Assembly (NCBI GenBank): GCA_013398055.1
Contig: VZRS01015031.1
Span: forward strand, 193,413 to 257,412
Direction of reading: 5' to 3'
DNA length: 64,000 nucleotides
Origin: Ifrita kowaldi
Taxonomy: Eukaryota > Chordata > Aves > Passeriformes > Cinclosomatidae
A program made the translations under genes and the position numbers. The notes beneath the pieces are model-generated. The model was not told where the DNA came from. It saw nothing but the letters and a program-made list of their open reading frames with translations, and made no database searches. This document shows, one piece after another, positions 28,901 through 40,900 of this stretch. The first letter of the stretch is position 1, and each line of letters opens with the position of its first letter.

Positions 28901-31900
28901 GGCAGCGATGGAAAACCACATTTAATCGACCAACCAAAACCAAATCCAGACTCTAAAAGAAAGACTGCAGGTCAAGCCTTGCACATTAAATCACAGTTGA
29001 ATGGAGATACTCACACAGTCATCATTTTGAAGGACCAAATTATGTCCTAAGGCAAACTCATTTAAATATCTAGGAAATGACACAAGCATTCAAAGGGATG
29101 TTAGCCATATGGTTTGAAATACCCAGGTTCAGAGCATTTGAATTCCTAGTTATTACACTGAATTTCCATGATTCATTCATTCACTAACAAAAAGTTTAAC
29201 AGAAAGGAACTCAAAACAGTATTTTGTATCTCCTCAAAATCATTATCTATGTCATCTCCTCAAAATCATTATCTACGTCTTCCAAATGGGAAACATGGGT
29301 ACACACTGCTGTATGTATCAAGCAATCAAAACCCTAGCCTCTTATACAGACTGAACTGATAAAAGTAACTGAACACAGAAAAGAATCCTATTTTTTAAAC
29401 ATTTTCTTTACAAAAAATGGATGAAAAGTAATATCTTCAGTGGGGAGGTATCTGCACATACAGCATGAAAGTACAATTGATGTAATATGGTTGCTTTTAA
29501 AGTACTAGAACATGCATCATCACAAGCCGTACATATTTACAGTAATATATTTAAGGAATTAGCCAAGGAATTTCTGAATGGTTAGTGATCATTCCCGAGA
29601 AATCAAGAATGATTGCTGTGGTTCTGAAAGACTGCAGAATGGCAAATACAGTGCTTCCAACTTAAAAACAGTATTTCAAAAGGAAAAGGCCTATTGGCCT
29701 TTTCTTAGTCACACATAGAAACTGTGGAACAAATTCGTAAAGAGTAAATCTGGAAGCACTCAGAAGTATGTTAGCAATTAGAAAACAAAACCTGTATTAC
29801 TGATTTGCCAAAGAGAAAGCTCAGCAAATCAACTCCTTTTCCAACTTAATGGTACAGCTGAGCTGATGTCCAGAATCAAAGCAGCATGCTCCAATACTTC
29901 AACCCAGTCAAATCTTTTAACACTGTCTTCAATTAGAGACTCAAAAGATGGGAGAAAATGTGACACACATTAAATTATTAGAGATGAGAATATAACTGCT
30001 GGAAAAGTACCTTATATCCTAATAATAGTACTTGCATACTCTTCAAAACTTTTCTGCCAAATGAGGCATGTGTCAGAGCTCTGACTGTACCACTGGGCTA
30101 CACAAAGTCTTTCCCCATGCCTAGGGTTTTGCTTGTTGGTATTGAAAGTCAGCTCTGACATGGTTTTTCCTGCCTTGTTGGGGTTCTTTTTGTCCCCCAT
30201 GCCTCAGAAGCTGCATTTAGACTCAGGCCCTTTCCCTGGTTCCTTCCCAGCCTGCACTGTGGCAAGGCTGTGCTTGGCCCTGTATCTTGCTGATTCCAGC
30301 CTGGACCTGCTGACTTGACTTCCCAGCTTGACCTCAGAATTGCCTCATTCACCATGGACCTGTCTGGCAGCCACTGAGCACTTTGGTGACCATGGTTGCT
30401 GTCCCCAGACCTGCTATTCTTGCTTTGACACTGAGGGATTGCAAAAGTTGTCATTAAGGACTCTCTCCCTGCCTCCATTTTCCCGTGGTTGAGCCCACTC
30501 CTGCTATTCCTTGACAGCAGGTGCTGCAGGCAATCTGTACCACATAATATTTTCAATACCAGCTTGGAAGCAGGCATAGACAGCACTGTTTATGAAATAG
30601 AATAAATACATCTTGTTTCATTTATGAAATAGATCAATTTCTATTTATGAATAGATTAAACCTTTTGAAGAAGCTGGCATCATCCATCAAAAGTCTACAG
30701 AGGTTTCAAATACACCATTTTTTAAAATTCAAAACAGATGAGACTATACTTCGATATATGCACATTAATAATAATTAGCATTTTATATTCCTTGCCATGT
30801 TGGTTAGATTGTTAGTGCTTTGTGTTAGACATTTTCTAAAGACTATTGCAAAACAAAAAAGAGCAACATCTGCTAGAAAAACTATTGTATCCTTGCTAAG
30901 GGACAGCTAAACTAAAAGGAGATTATTTTATGGGGGAAAAGTCAACCTCACCAATAAAGTATTGATCAACAAAGATACTAGCCAAAGAACTACAAAAATC
31001 CGTAACTCTTTTAAAGAAAACTAATATTTAGCTATCAACAAGTTGAGATAATACTGAAGTGTACACCTCTTACCTCCCACTGGCGATTTAAAAGAGTGAT
31101 TTGATACACAGTCAGGAAGAATAACCAAAGCCATTAACTGAAGATTTTAATGGTAATGATGTTACATATAACTATTACTGTGTCTGGGGAGGTTTAGATT
31201 GGATATCAGGAAAAGGTTTTCTACCCAGAGGGTATTTGGGCACTGGAACAGGCTCCCCAGGGAAGTGGTCAGGCCTGATAGAGTTCAAGAAGCATTTGGT
31301 CAATGCTCTCAGGCACAGGGTGTGATTCTTGGGGATGGTCCTGTGCAGAGCCAGGAGTTGTACTTTGATAATCCTTGTGGGTCCCTTCCAACTCAGAATA
31401 TTCTGTGATTAATGTCTTGACGTCTCACTCTGACAGCCATATAAAAAACATTTACAGCATCTACATTTCCACAAATATGTGCCCATAAAAACCCCTGGAC
31501 ACTGTTGAATTAGGAATTTAAAAACCTCAGTAGTAGAAATGAATGCAATTTCAAAGAAGCAAAAAAGAGATTTAATCTAATTATTAAATAATGAGTTTGT
31601 TCCATGCATTGCAAGAAATATTTAACTCACCTGGTTGCCAACTAAAAGAAGATGTTCTCCCAGCAGAAAGTCCTTGAGCATATCTTCCATTATCATCATG
31701 TGCTAGAGAAACAAAATCACAATTTTCACTTGATTTTATGCTCTCAAGTTTATGCATTCACTAATGACAGTTGTACAACAGAAACTTAACTTCCAAGGAT
31801 TTGGGGCCAAACATTTTTGAACTTTATACTTATGCTACTTATTCTCTCAGCCAATAATAGCAGAGGCAATATATCCAGTGACTAGAAAAATGAAACATTT

Positions 31901-34900
31901 ACATCCTCTGTTTCAACCCATTGTGGGTGCCTGATTTCCCTAAATATTTTTAATTCTCTGTAATCACTCCTTGTATGTTTCCTTTTAGCCTAGTTAAATG
32001 CTTGTCACCTGGAGTGCAAGAACTTTCTTTAGTTTGTGCTGATTTTCCAGCAATATCCTGGTAGAACATTACAGAAACCAAACAGAGAGGATAAAAGACA
32101 GCTGATATGTTAATTATACACATATATTTTATTAAACATTAAACACCAGGTTGAACTTAATAACAAATACACTTTTTCTATTCTAATCAAACTTTATTTT
32201 CAAGGAAAACAAAGACAGGAAAATGCATGCTCAAGTCTGAAAGTGTTTGTATGTGTCCTGCGATATGTGCCCAAGTATTTCATTTTTATTAATTATTAAT
32301 TCATATGTGCCTAATTGGAGCCAAAATGCTGGAGGTATATTTTTACATATATCCAATATCACAAAAGGTAACACACACTGTACATCATTTAACCTTATCT
32401 TGCTTCTCACAAATGATTTGTCTAAAAGGATAGAAAGGATTTCAGGATAATGTGGCAATGCAGACTACTTTACTCACAATAAAGTCGTGCATATTTCTCC
32501 ACTGTATCTAGTAAAAATAGGTCATCTCTAAGTAGGTCAGTCAACCTACTTACAGAAATGAATGACTGTCTTTAAATAAACACATTATCATCCCATCTCT
32601 AGTACTTGATTAAAATAAAAATTAAAAATCAGTACATAGCCTATAATTTCTGAGCATAGAAATGCTCAGTTTCTGTGTGAAGGATATTTTAAATTTCCAG
32701 ATCTCTCTAGAACACAGGCTGGGGGTGGGGAACGAAACTCTTGTAAACACAGCTTAATACCATGAAATCCTAACCAGGCATTTCAAAAGACTACTGAATA
32801 CTCAATACACAATTTAAGGAGAGCACTTCAAGCCAAATTATTCTATTTTTTGGCACGTGTATACACTAGAAATTTATAACTGATGAGAATAAATTTGACC
32901 AGATACAGGAGAAATTCTAGGAAGTCAGTTTACCACACACACTGATTACATTTTAAAATTTTATTGCTAAGGCACAAATACATCCTTTTGAAGACTTTTT
33001 TTATCCTAAATTGAACAAATATGCGTACATTATGTTTCCCCTGCAAAGCAGCTTACCCAAAAGGAGTACTATGTATTAATACTTCTTTTGTGCTGCGCTA
33101 CAGTTCTTTTTTTGCACCAGGACTTAAATTAGCATTGTATTACTATGCATGCAGACATTTAATACTAGCTGTTTACACAAAGGACTTGTAAGTAGACACA
33201 TCCATATTGCGTCACCTTTATCAATCCATGTTCCCCAATGCCCGGCCTGAAAATGGCATTTGGCCTATTACCTAAAAATTATTCCCATCCCTATGCCACT
33301 TGTTGTGGATCAACAGCAATGTTCCAAGGCAATATTAAATTTCACTGTAAAGTGACTTGTTTCAAGACCAAACATACAAAGGCAAAAATCTGTTTCATTA
33401 CACTGTGCAGCACTGCAAAGGGCGGACATATGTTTTTCTCTGTTATCAGTTTATTTCTGTAGCTTTTAGGTAATGAAGCACTGCACTAAACTCAAATCAA
33501 ATTCATTCTCCAGCAGGTTTTTTTTTTTTTTAATGATCACTGCAACACTTGAATGACCAAACTACAAAGTAGCAATACAGAAAATAAGAGTAGAATTCAT
33601 TTAGAAATTGGAACATCTATCCTGACTGGTATTTGGTTGCTGCTTCCTTCAGCACTTAGCAGGCATAGCTACTCAAGGACAGATACAGAGCAGGTCATTC
33701 TCTGCAGCATTTTTAACAGAGGTTCCCTAAATAAAATCTGAACAGTTTTGTCTACGGTTTTCTGAAGCTATAAGCAAGAAGGTGGAAAAAGCAATGCAGG
33801 TGTTAAGTGCTAGCATAACTCAGGATTTCATTTCCAACAGACACAAACTATGTGCTCTATCAAAATGGCAACACAGAACAAAATTTCACATGAAATGTTA
33901 GCAGGGAAGATGAAGAAGTCTGTCATCTGTTCCCCTTGCATGGCATGTCACCACCTTTAGGAGGTGATACCCATGTAGCATAGTCTTTCTGGGGCAAAAT
34001 TATAAGTGAGGTTTCAAAAATGACTAGGAAAGGAAAGTATGGAAAACCCATACCAGTCCTCTAAAAGCAAAGTATTTCACAAGATCACACTATCAGTGTT
34101 GCCTTTCAGTAGCAAAATATTCCAAAGGACACCAAATGCTATGAGAAAAATTTAAGACTAAAGAAACTACTTCAGAAATACATCCTTAAAATTTAGTTAG
34201 TACATTATTTACTACACATATGAGCGTTCCCACTAGTACACATTTAACAAAATTTTGTAACTCAGATGTCAGAGATTTGTACTTACTTGTGCATTTTCAT
34301 AAAACAAAACATCTGGCACTTTCATTTTCTCAGCTGAGTTATAAATCGGCATGGTCACAGACCCTATCTTCAGAATCCCATTGTTTATTTCACCTAGTTG
34401 TTTTTCAGGAAACAAGCAAATGCATTTCTTACAACATGCTCTAAGGGGACATGCAATCAACACCCAACATGTGCAACTAACGGTTTAGAAATTTTAACAA
34501 GGCTGTGGTTTGCAGCAAATGATTTCTATCTAAAGAAGGAGAACGCTTAGACAAGTATCCATTTACAAAAGGTTGCATTACCATGAATTTGAATTCTCTT
34601 TAAAACTGTAAAGAAGTGTATTACAATATATGATGAAAAAGTGATCTTATGGGAAAAGTACCATAAGAAACACCAGAAGTTGTGACCACTGCCTCGGTTT
34701 AATTTCACACTCTCATTGTATTACTGAAACATCACCAATACTGTTAGGCTATATTTCCTCAATCCACAAGATTTCACACTTCCATTCTTTTTGTTGTCTT
34801 CCCCTGTCCCACCGTGGAGTGAGGTGCAGAGGTGAGGTAACAAGTGGCTGTGCGGGTGCTCAGCCAAGAGTGGGAGCACACCCACCACAACCATATAGAG

Positions 34901-37900
34901 CCACTGTGGATTCTGCCTTTCAGCACTGCATAGTTGAAATATCCCTCAACTACAAGTAGCTCTGAGAGAAAAAGTACATTAGAAAAATTTCCTATATCAG
35001 AAGAACCGCAAATTCAGCCCTTAGGAAAATAACAACTAAGTGTAAATAATAATATATGCAATAAAAACAATTTTTTTTGCTAGTAATTTCTTAATCTAGC
35101 ATGGTATAAAACTGAAAATACACTTTTTTCTAGACAGATTTTTTTAGCTGTTTCCTTTATGGCATGATACAGAGAAACATAGAAGTTTCAAGGGATGTAG
35201 CCAGATTAAAAAAAAAAGTAAGCAGGTAGCATCACACAACTGGCAAGAGTACAAATTATTTTGTACACATGGTTTTATATACATCTAAAATGTAAATAAG
35301 ATATATAATAATACATAAATGTTTGCACATATATGTATCTATGTATGGCTGCATATATATTTGTTTATAGTTATATACACATATTATACTGCATATAATA
35401 GAAACTATCCATTAATACATGGATACCTACATATATACTTTTATATACACACGCACCTAAATAAATATATAAAAATAGAATTCACATGAATTGAAACCAA
35501 AGATGTGTTTACCACTGCAAAGTTCTAACTGTAAAAATACAGAGATCAAATACATCACAAAACTGGGAACAAACATTCAGAAGAACAAGAGCAGAGATAA
35601 CACTGGTGAGTTACTGAGGCAGATTAAAGGAAAAACTTAGTGAATGGAAAGTGGCAAATTGCTCGCTGTGTGCTGCCGGACAGAGGATATGAAAAGATAT
35701 ACAGCTAGCATGAAGGGAATCACACAGGAATGAGAAAGTAGAAGTGAGAAAAATGGTAGAAGCAGAAATATATGCATAGCCCTGAAGGCGACTACAAATG
35801 AGTACAAGTTGGATAAGCCAAAGAAACAAAGACCTGCTCGATAAAGGTGACATGCAACTACCACAGCAATTTAAAGAGAATAAAAAGAAGAGAATAACAA
35901 AGAAGTGTGTTCCAGAATGAAAACAAATCATAGCACTAAACTTTTACAAGAATCTCAAAAAATGGTTGATTTTAACAGGGGAGAGAAAGAAGCAATGGTA
36001 AAAGAACAGAGAAATGTTAAGATCAAACGAAGGCTGTAACTGCACAGAAGACTAGCTATCAGTGAGGAAAAGAAATGAAAAAGCACTACTAAAAGCCCGA
36101 GACCATGGATTTTATAGATTGAGAAACACTTACACGGGATGGAAAACAAAATTCCATGAGCTGGGAATTCAGCAGACAATACAGCATACTGAGAGCAGCA
36201 ATGCATTCTGACAGAACTAAGTCAGAGACATAACTGAAGCAAATTACATTTAATTTTGAGGAAAATTAATACACCTTTATACATCCAGCAATCTGAATAA
36301 CATTCATGCAGAGCAGGAAAAAAGATAGCAGAAGCTTACATGTGTAATCCTTTTCCTCTAGTTTCTTTGTGTCATCTGGACTTGTTTCAATACCAGAATC
36401 CTGTAGATTTTTATGTAAAGCTGATCTGGCGAGGTTTGGTAAAAATCTAAAACAAGGGGAATAATAGGAAGGTTTTAGTTTAAGGGTTTTTTCTTTTTAA
36501 AGTTTTCAGTATTTTCTGTAATCTAAAAATCTAAATCAAATGTAATCTGTAATCTAAAATCTAAAATGAAGATTCACTTGCACCCCCAAACCCTGAATGT
36601 CTATTCCTTTCACAAACAGCCTTCTACATTTCACCTATCCCTAAGGAGAGGAATTGAGCTTCTGTCATAGGCAATGAACTACACTTGTGGCTGTGCATTC
36701 ATTTTAAAAGGCTTCAGTGTTATTAAATATTGCAATAGGGTTGTAATGCAGGGTGGTTTAGAACTGGAGGCACGTAATGTCCTCACTCTGTTGCAAGTAA
36801 GAGCTACAATGGAAACAATGGTTTTTTGGAAACACCTTTTCTCATTACTCAATTCACTAGGACTTCAGGTTTCAGAGAGAAAGAGTAAGCTCTGAGGTGT
36901 CTAGAACCAGGCCCTTCCAGTTTTCAAAACCTTTGGATAATAACAATTTACTTTCTTTTGAAAAGAGGAAAAAACCCCAAAAAATCCCCAAACCACGGAA
37001 GCCCAAACAAACCAAAACCCACAAACAAAATCCCAAAGCAAACAAAGCCCTTGTAACTTTTCTAGATATAGCTTTTAGAACTGAAACCACGTGTCCATGA
37101 AACATCAATCAAACTAGACATGAATATGGCTCTGCTTAGAGTGTTTTAGACAGTGAAGCAATGCTGATAACAGTGACCTAATTTATATAATGTAATGACC
37201 TATCTTCACAGAGGTGCGAAAACAGTACCAAGTCCTTTCTACTTACCTTCCAGGTTTGAGAATACCACAGGATTATTTTTTTAAAAAATTACCAACTTCA
37301 AGGAACAAGACAACAATTGCATTATTTACTAAAACACATGAAAAGCTATCTTGCGCTTTAGCAACTGACCAAGAAGCTCTTGAACTTCCACCAAAACTAG
37401 CAGTTCTACCTGGAAAGGCAGGCTTTATTAACAGCATCATAAAGGCTTTCATCTGGATGTTGTGACAGTCGACGACAAATTCGCAACAGTTGTCGAGTAG
37501 ATAAAAACGAGGCCAGTGACTGTGCCTGTGAAAAAATACAGGGTAGTTTAATTATTTAATCCGTGTGAGGGATTTAGATCGAACAAGGCAGGAGAAAAAC
37601 GTAATCCAAAATGAATTATTTCAACTTTTCTCCTAATTCACAGATGCTTTTTGCCTTCTACAGCAACTCAAGCACTTTAATAGCCACGCTTGTAATTCTG
37701 TATTTTTTGCAATAAGTCACTGTCATGGAAATCATTATGTCATCAAAAGATTAGCCTTAAAATATTGCTTGATAAGCAGCAGGAAGAAAAACTGTGCTGT
37801 GAACTGAATTTTATGTGCAATATAAACCGTAACATAACAATAACAGGTTAGCTACTGTGAAAGGATCAATGTGCTAAAAACTCATCTGCTCTTCACAAAC

Positions 37901-40900
37901 TGAACATGAACTCCACATGTAATGCTCTGGCAAAAGGTCTGGCAGGATTCTTAGATGTACAAACAAGACAACACTGGGCAGCAGTACAGAGATTGTATCA
38001 CCTCTGCACACGCCTTCTGGGCGGGCCATTACTGGAACACTGTGTCCTTTGCTGTTGTCCACATGTTAAAACAAATGCTAAAAACTGAACATGATTAGCA
38101 AAGATTTACAGAAATTATTCAATGCCTGGGAAGGCAGACTTCAAACAAACACAGCAAAATTAAAAAACCCAAACAAACAGAACCACAAAACAAGCGACCA
38201 TGTATTTAAAGAAAGATCCAAAGACTGAGAAAGAAATCATTCTATAATTATATCTACCGGATGAAGGTACCTAATACAAATAGGTTCCTTATTTTAGCAG
38301 GAAACACACAACAATGAGCGTGATCTGATAAGTCACGCCATGTTTTGCCTGGGTCAAGTGAAATATTTTAATTAGGTAATTTCAAACTGTTTTGTTTGGG
38401 TTTATATGAGTTTATGTAAGATTTCTAATTGCATTAAAATTACCTTAATATATGATGCTGTTTCAATTTGAAAAAAAAAAAATCTTGACACTTGAAATCC
38501 AGGGGAAAAAATAGAGAAAAGCAACACTTCATGAATTTCAGACCCTTTTTCCCCCTTTATTAATTTTTAAACATGAGAAATATCTTATCATCAATTCTTT
38601 CCCCTGAAAAACAGCCAATTTTAGAAAAAGGCATTTGAATTTAAAAAAAATAGTCACTTCTATGAAATAATCTAAAACTTCTCTCAAATTACGAGAAAAC
38701 AAAGAACAATACTTTTTAGCATATCTGTGAGCTATGAGCAAGAATTATTTAGAATGCGCTAACCAAAAAGATTACTACTCCTGCTCCTCCTGCTTTCATT
38801 GACAGAAGATTGTGAAGCATCTTCTGAACAACCATAGTTTACAACCCAGCACTGTGGACACTGTGATGTAAACGATGGCATTTCATGTGTTACTTGAAGA
38901 CCTACTCAGCCACGCCTGAAGCAAGGGCAAGGGTGAAGGGCAAGTGCCCTATCCTCACTATCCATAAATAGGACCATTGAGGAAAAGTTGTATCACATCT
39001 TCTGCATATCTGCAACTGGTAACTGAAAGTGTTGTCAACAAAATTTCCTCCCCTCTTACCTGATTTTTTTTTTTTATATTGAACAACTGTAAACTCAAAA
39101 TTGTGTTAGTGACAATTTTTTTAATATATATCTATGAGGCATCTAATTCAATAGGATCTTGATTGTGGTCTCCAGATTCTATTGTAAATCAAGCAAACAA
39201 TTACAATGACACAGACAACGCCCACAGGGTGAACACTGTACAGGTATTCTATTGTTAACAAAATCACTTTAAACAATGGTTAATATTTCAGGATAATATC
39301 TGGAAGAGGCTTATTTACTTAGACAACTCTATAAATAGCCTAACGTACATAAGGCACACATTTCATCTCTCCGCACAGGTGTGCTGTTCCCAACATGTCT
39401 CATGTCACCGCTGATCTACAAGAATCCTCCCTCAAACCATACTGTGACTCACCTCTCATCCAGCATCACATAATTCATTTAGATATTTCACAGTTCTACA
39501 GATATCCACATATTTGGAAAGGATTTTTGTGATGCTCTATTCAGGCATGGTATGTCTCCAAGTATGTCAAAACTGATACATTTATACATTAGATGTAGGA
39601 AGCTCAATAGATAATTATAACAACTGTCCCAACAGTGTACCTAGAAATCAATTTCTTACTTACTTTTTTAAGCTCAAAAGAGCATAACAGCCTCTCTCAG
39701 CTTCTTAAATAGTAAAACTATAAAAACTATTATCCATGTTAAAATCATGAAAACTAAGGACAGCGGATTAAATTTGAATACCAGTTAAACTGCTGGATTC
39801 CACTAAAAATGTTTTACATTTTACTTACATCAAATGCATGCCGTGTTTTAGTTGCCATAGCAATGATTTCTTTTTCTTTTCACTGTGATTTAACTCTGTA
39901 TTTTTTAAAGAACTCTGTGGTCACTTCGTCAGCAGAACTTATTTTTCTTGACATTATTTCTTTAATAGAATAGCCTATGGCAGTAATGAAGCCAGGAGTT
40001 CTGGAGCTTTCTTTTTTGAGTCTCTGCTGCTGCCCATTGTCATTTTATAACAACTACATAGCTCCTATTGCTCAAAAAGCTCCAATAATTTCAGCTATCA
40101 ATTTTCCAATTATTAAAGAAAAGTAATCAAAAAATATCTGAATATATGTGATTACATCCATATTCAAAAGGCACCTCAGCATGTTTCACTGTGAGCCACA
40201 TACCTAAACTCACTGACAACATGTGTTCTGTTCTTGATTCTCAGGGATTTTGTGCAAATTCCTAAAAGCTTTACTTACGGAGATTCCAAATACATACATC
40301 ATAAATCAAAGAAGTTTATCGTATGCAGCACAGTAATGGCCAGCAATAGTTTTCTGGGGCTGGTTTTCCAATTAGGCAGCCTTTGAAATAACACTATAGC
40401 TTAGCATGTTTCACTCAGCCTTTGTTAAGACACTCACAGTAGGAGACAGTAAATTGAAAGAGAAAAAAGAAAAAAAAGGGGCTCACGGTGGCATCATTTG
40501 TCTCCCGAAGCTTGTGTGTTACTGACAACAACTTTTCCACAGCAACATTGGGTACATTTGGAATCTGTTTGAAAGAAAAACAGTATTCATCTTACTGCAA
40601 GATATCCAAGTTCCACATATGCAACAAGCACAGAGTTGCCAGAGTTGCTTTATGACAAAAAGTATTTTTTATTACAGCAAAATTTAATATTAAAATAAGA
40701 ATGATACTATTAGAAGATAAACAGATATGCTGCTTTGATAAACTTTGAAAATCAGCTCCTTTATGCTACACTGAAGCAGCAATACATTTTTTTTATGTAG
40801 CAAATAATCCTGCTCAGTAAGTAATAGCTGGTAAGTGCCTAAAATACTGAATGTACTCACCATTTGTTTAATAACTTCAATTTCTTCACTCTTGCTTAAA

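Larger units (their letters stand above)
21240..31630 (-). other. VWA8: VWA8 intron l-m
   Basis: A 10,391-bp intron splitting the second P-loop. It contains the longest CR1 fragment (27007-27435, minus), another at 31180-31410 (plus), a GC-rich unclassified block at 30137-30563, a 16-A run at 25051-25066, a 26-bp tandem duplication at 29228-29279 and hairpins at 23310-23340, 27900-27925 and 29681-29706. No gene seen. Confidence 0.85.
34394..36339 (-). other. VWA8: VWA8 intron j-k
   Basis: A 1,946-bp intron containing an avian ERV LTR remnant (about 34745-34892), an AT-rich TATA/CATA low-complexity stretch (35265-35480) and, at 35611-36206, a purine-rich area that yields overlapping minus-strand frames of 75-106 codons with low-complexity Phe/Ser/Leu content, judged noncoding. 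Confidence 0.85.
37526..40486 (-). other. VWA8: VWA8 intron h-i
   Basis: A 2,961-bp intron. A weak, old CR1-like segment lies at about 37960-38062, a short A/C-rich tract at 38159-38200 and a 12-T run at 39064-39075. Otherwise nothing recognised. Confidence 0.8.

Noticed and set aside
30149..30586. A 145-codon minus-strand gene
   Set aside because: Residue composition and the internal repeat suggest a GC-rich repeat element. No family is recognised and there is no splice context.
35611..36206. Minus-strand frames of 75-106 codons rich in Phe, Ser and Leu
   Set aside because: They arise from a purine-rich plus strand. The predicted peptides are low-complexity and overlap in two frames.
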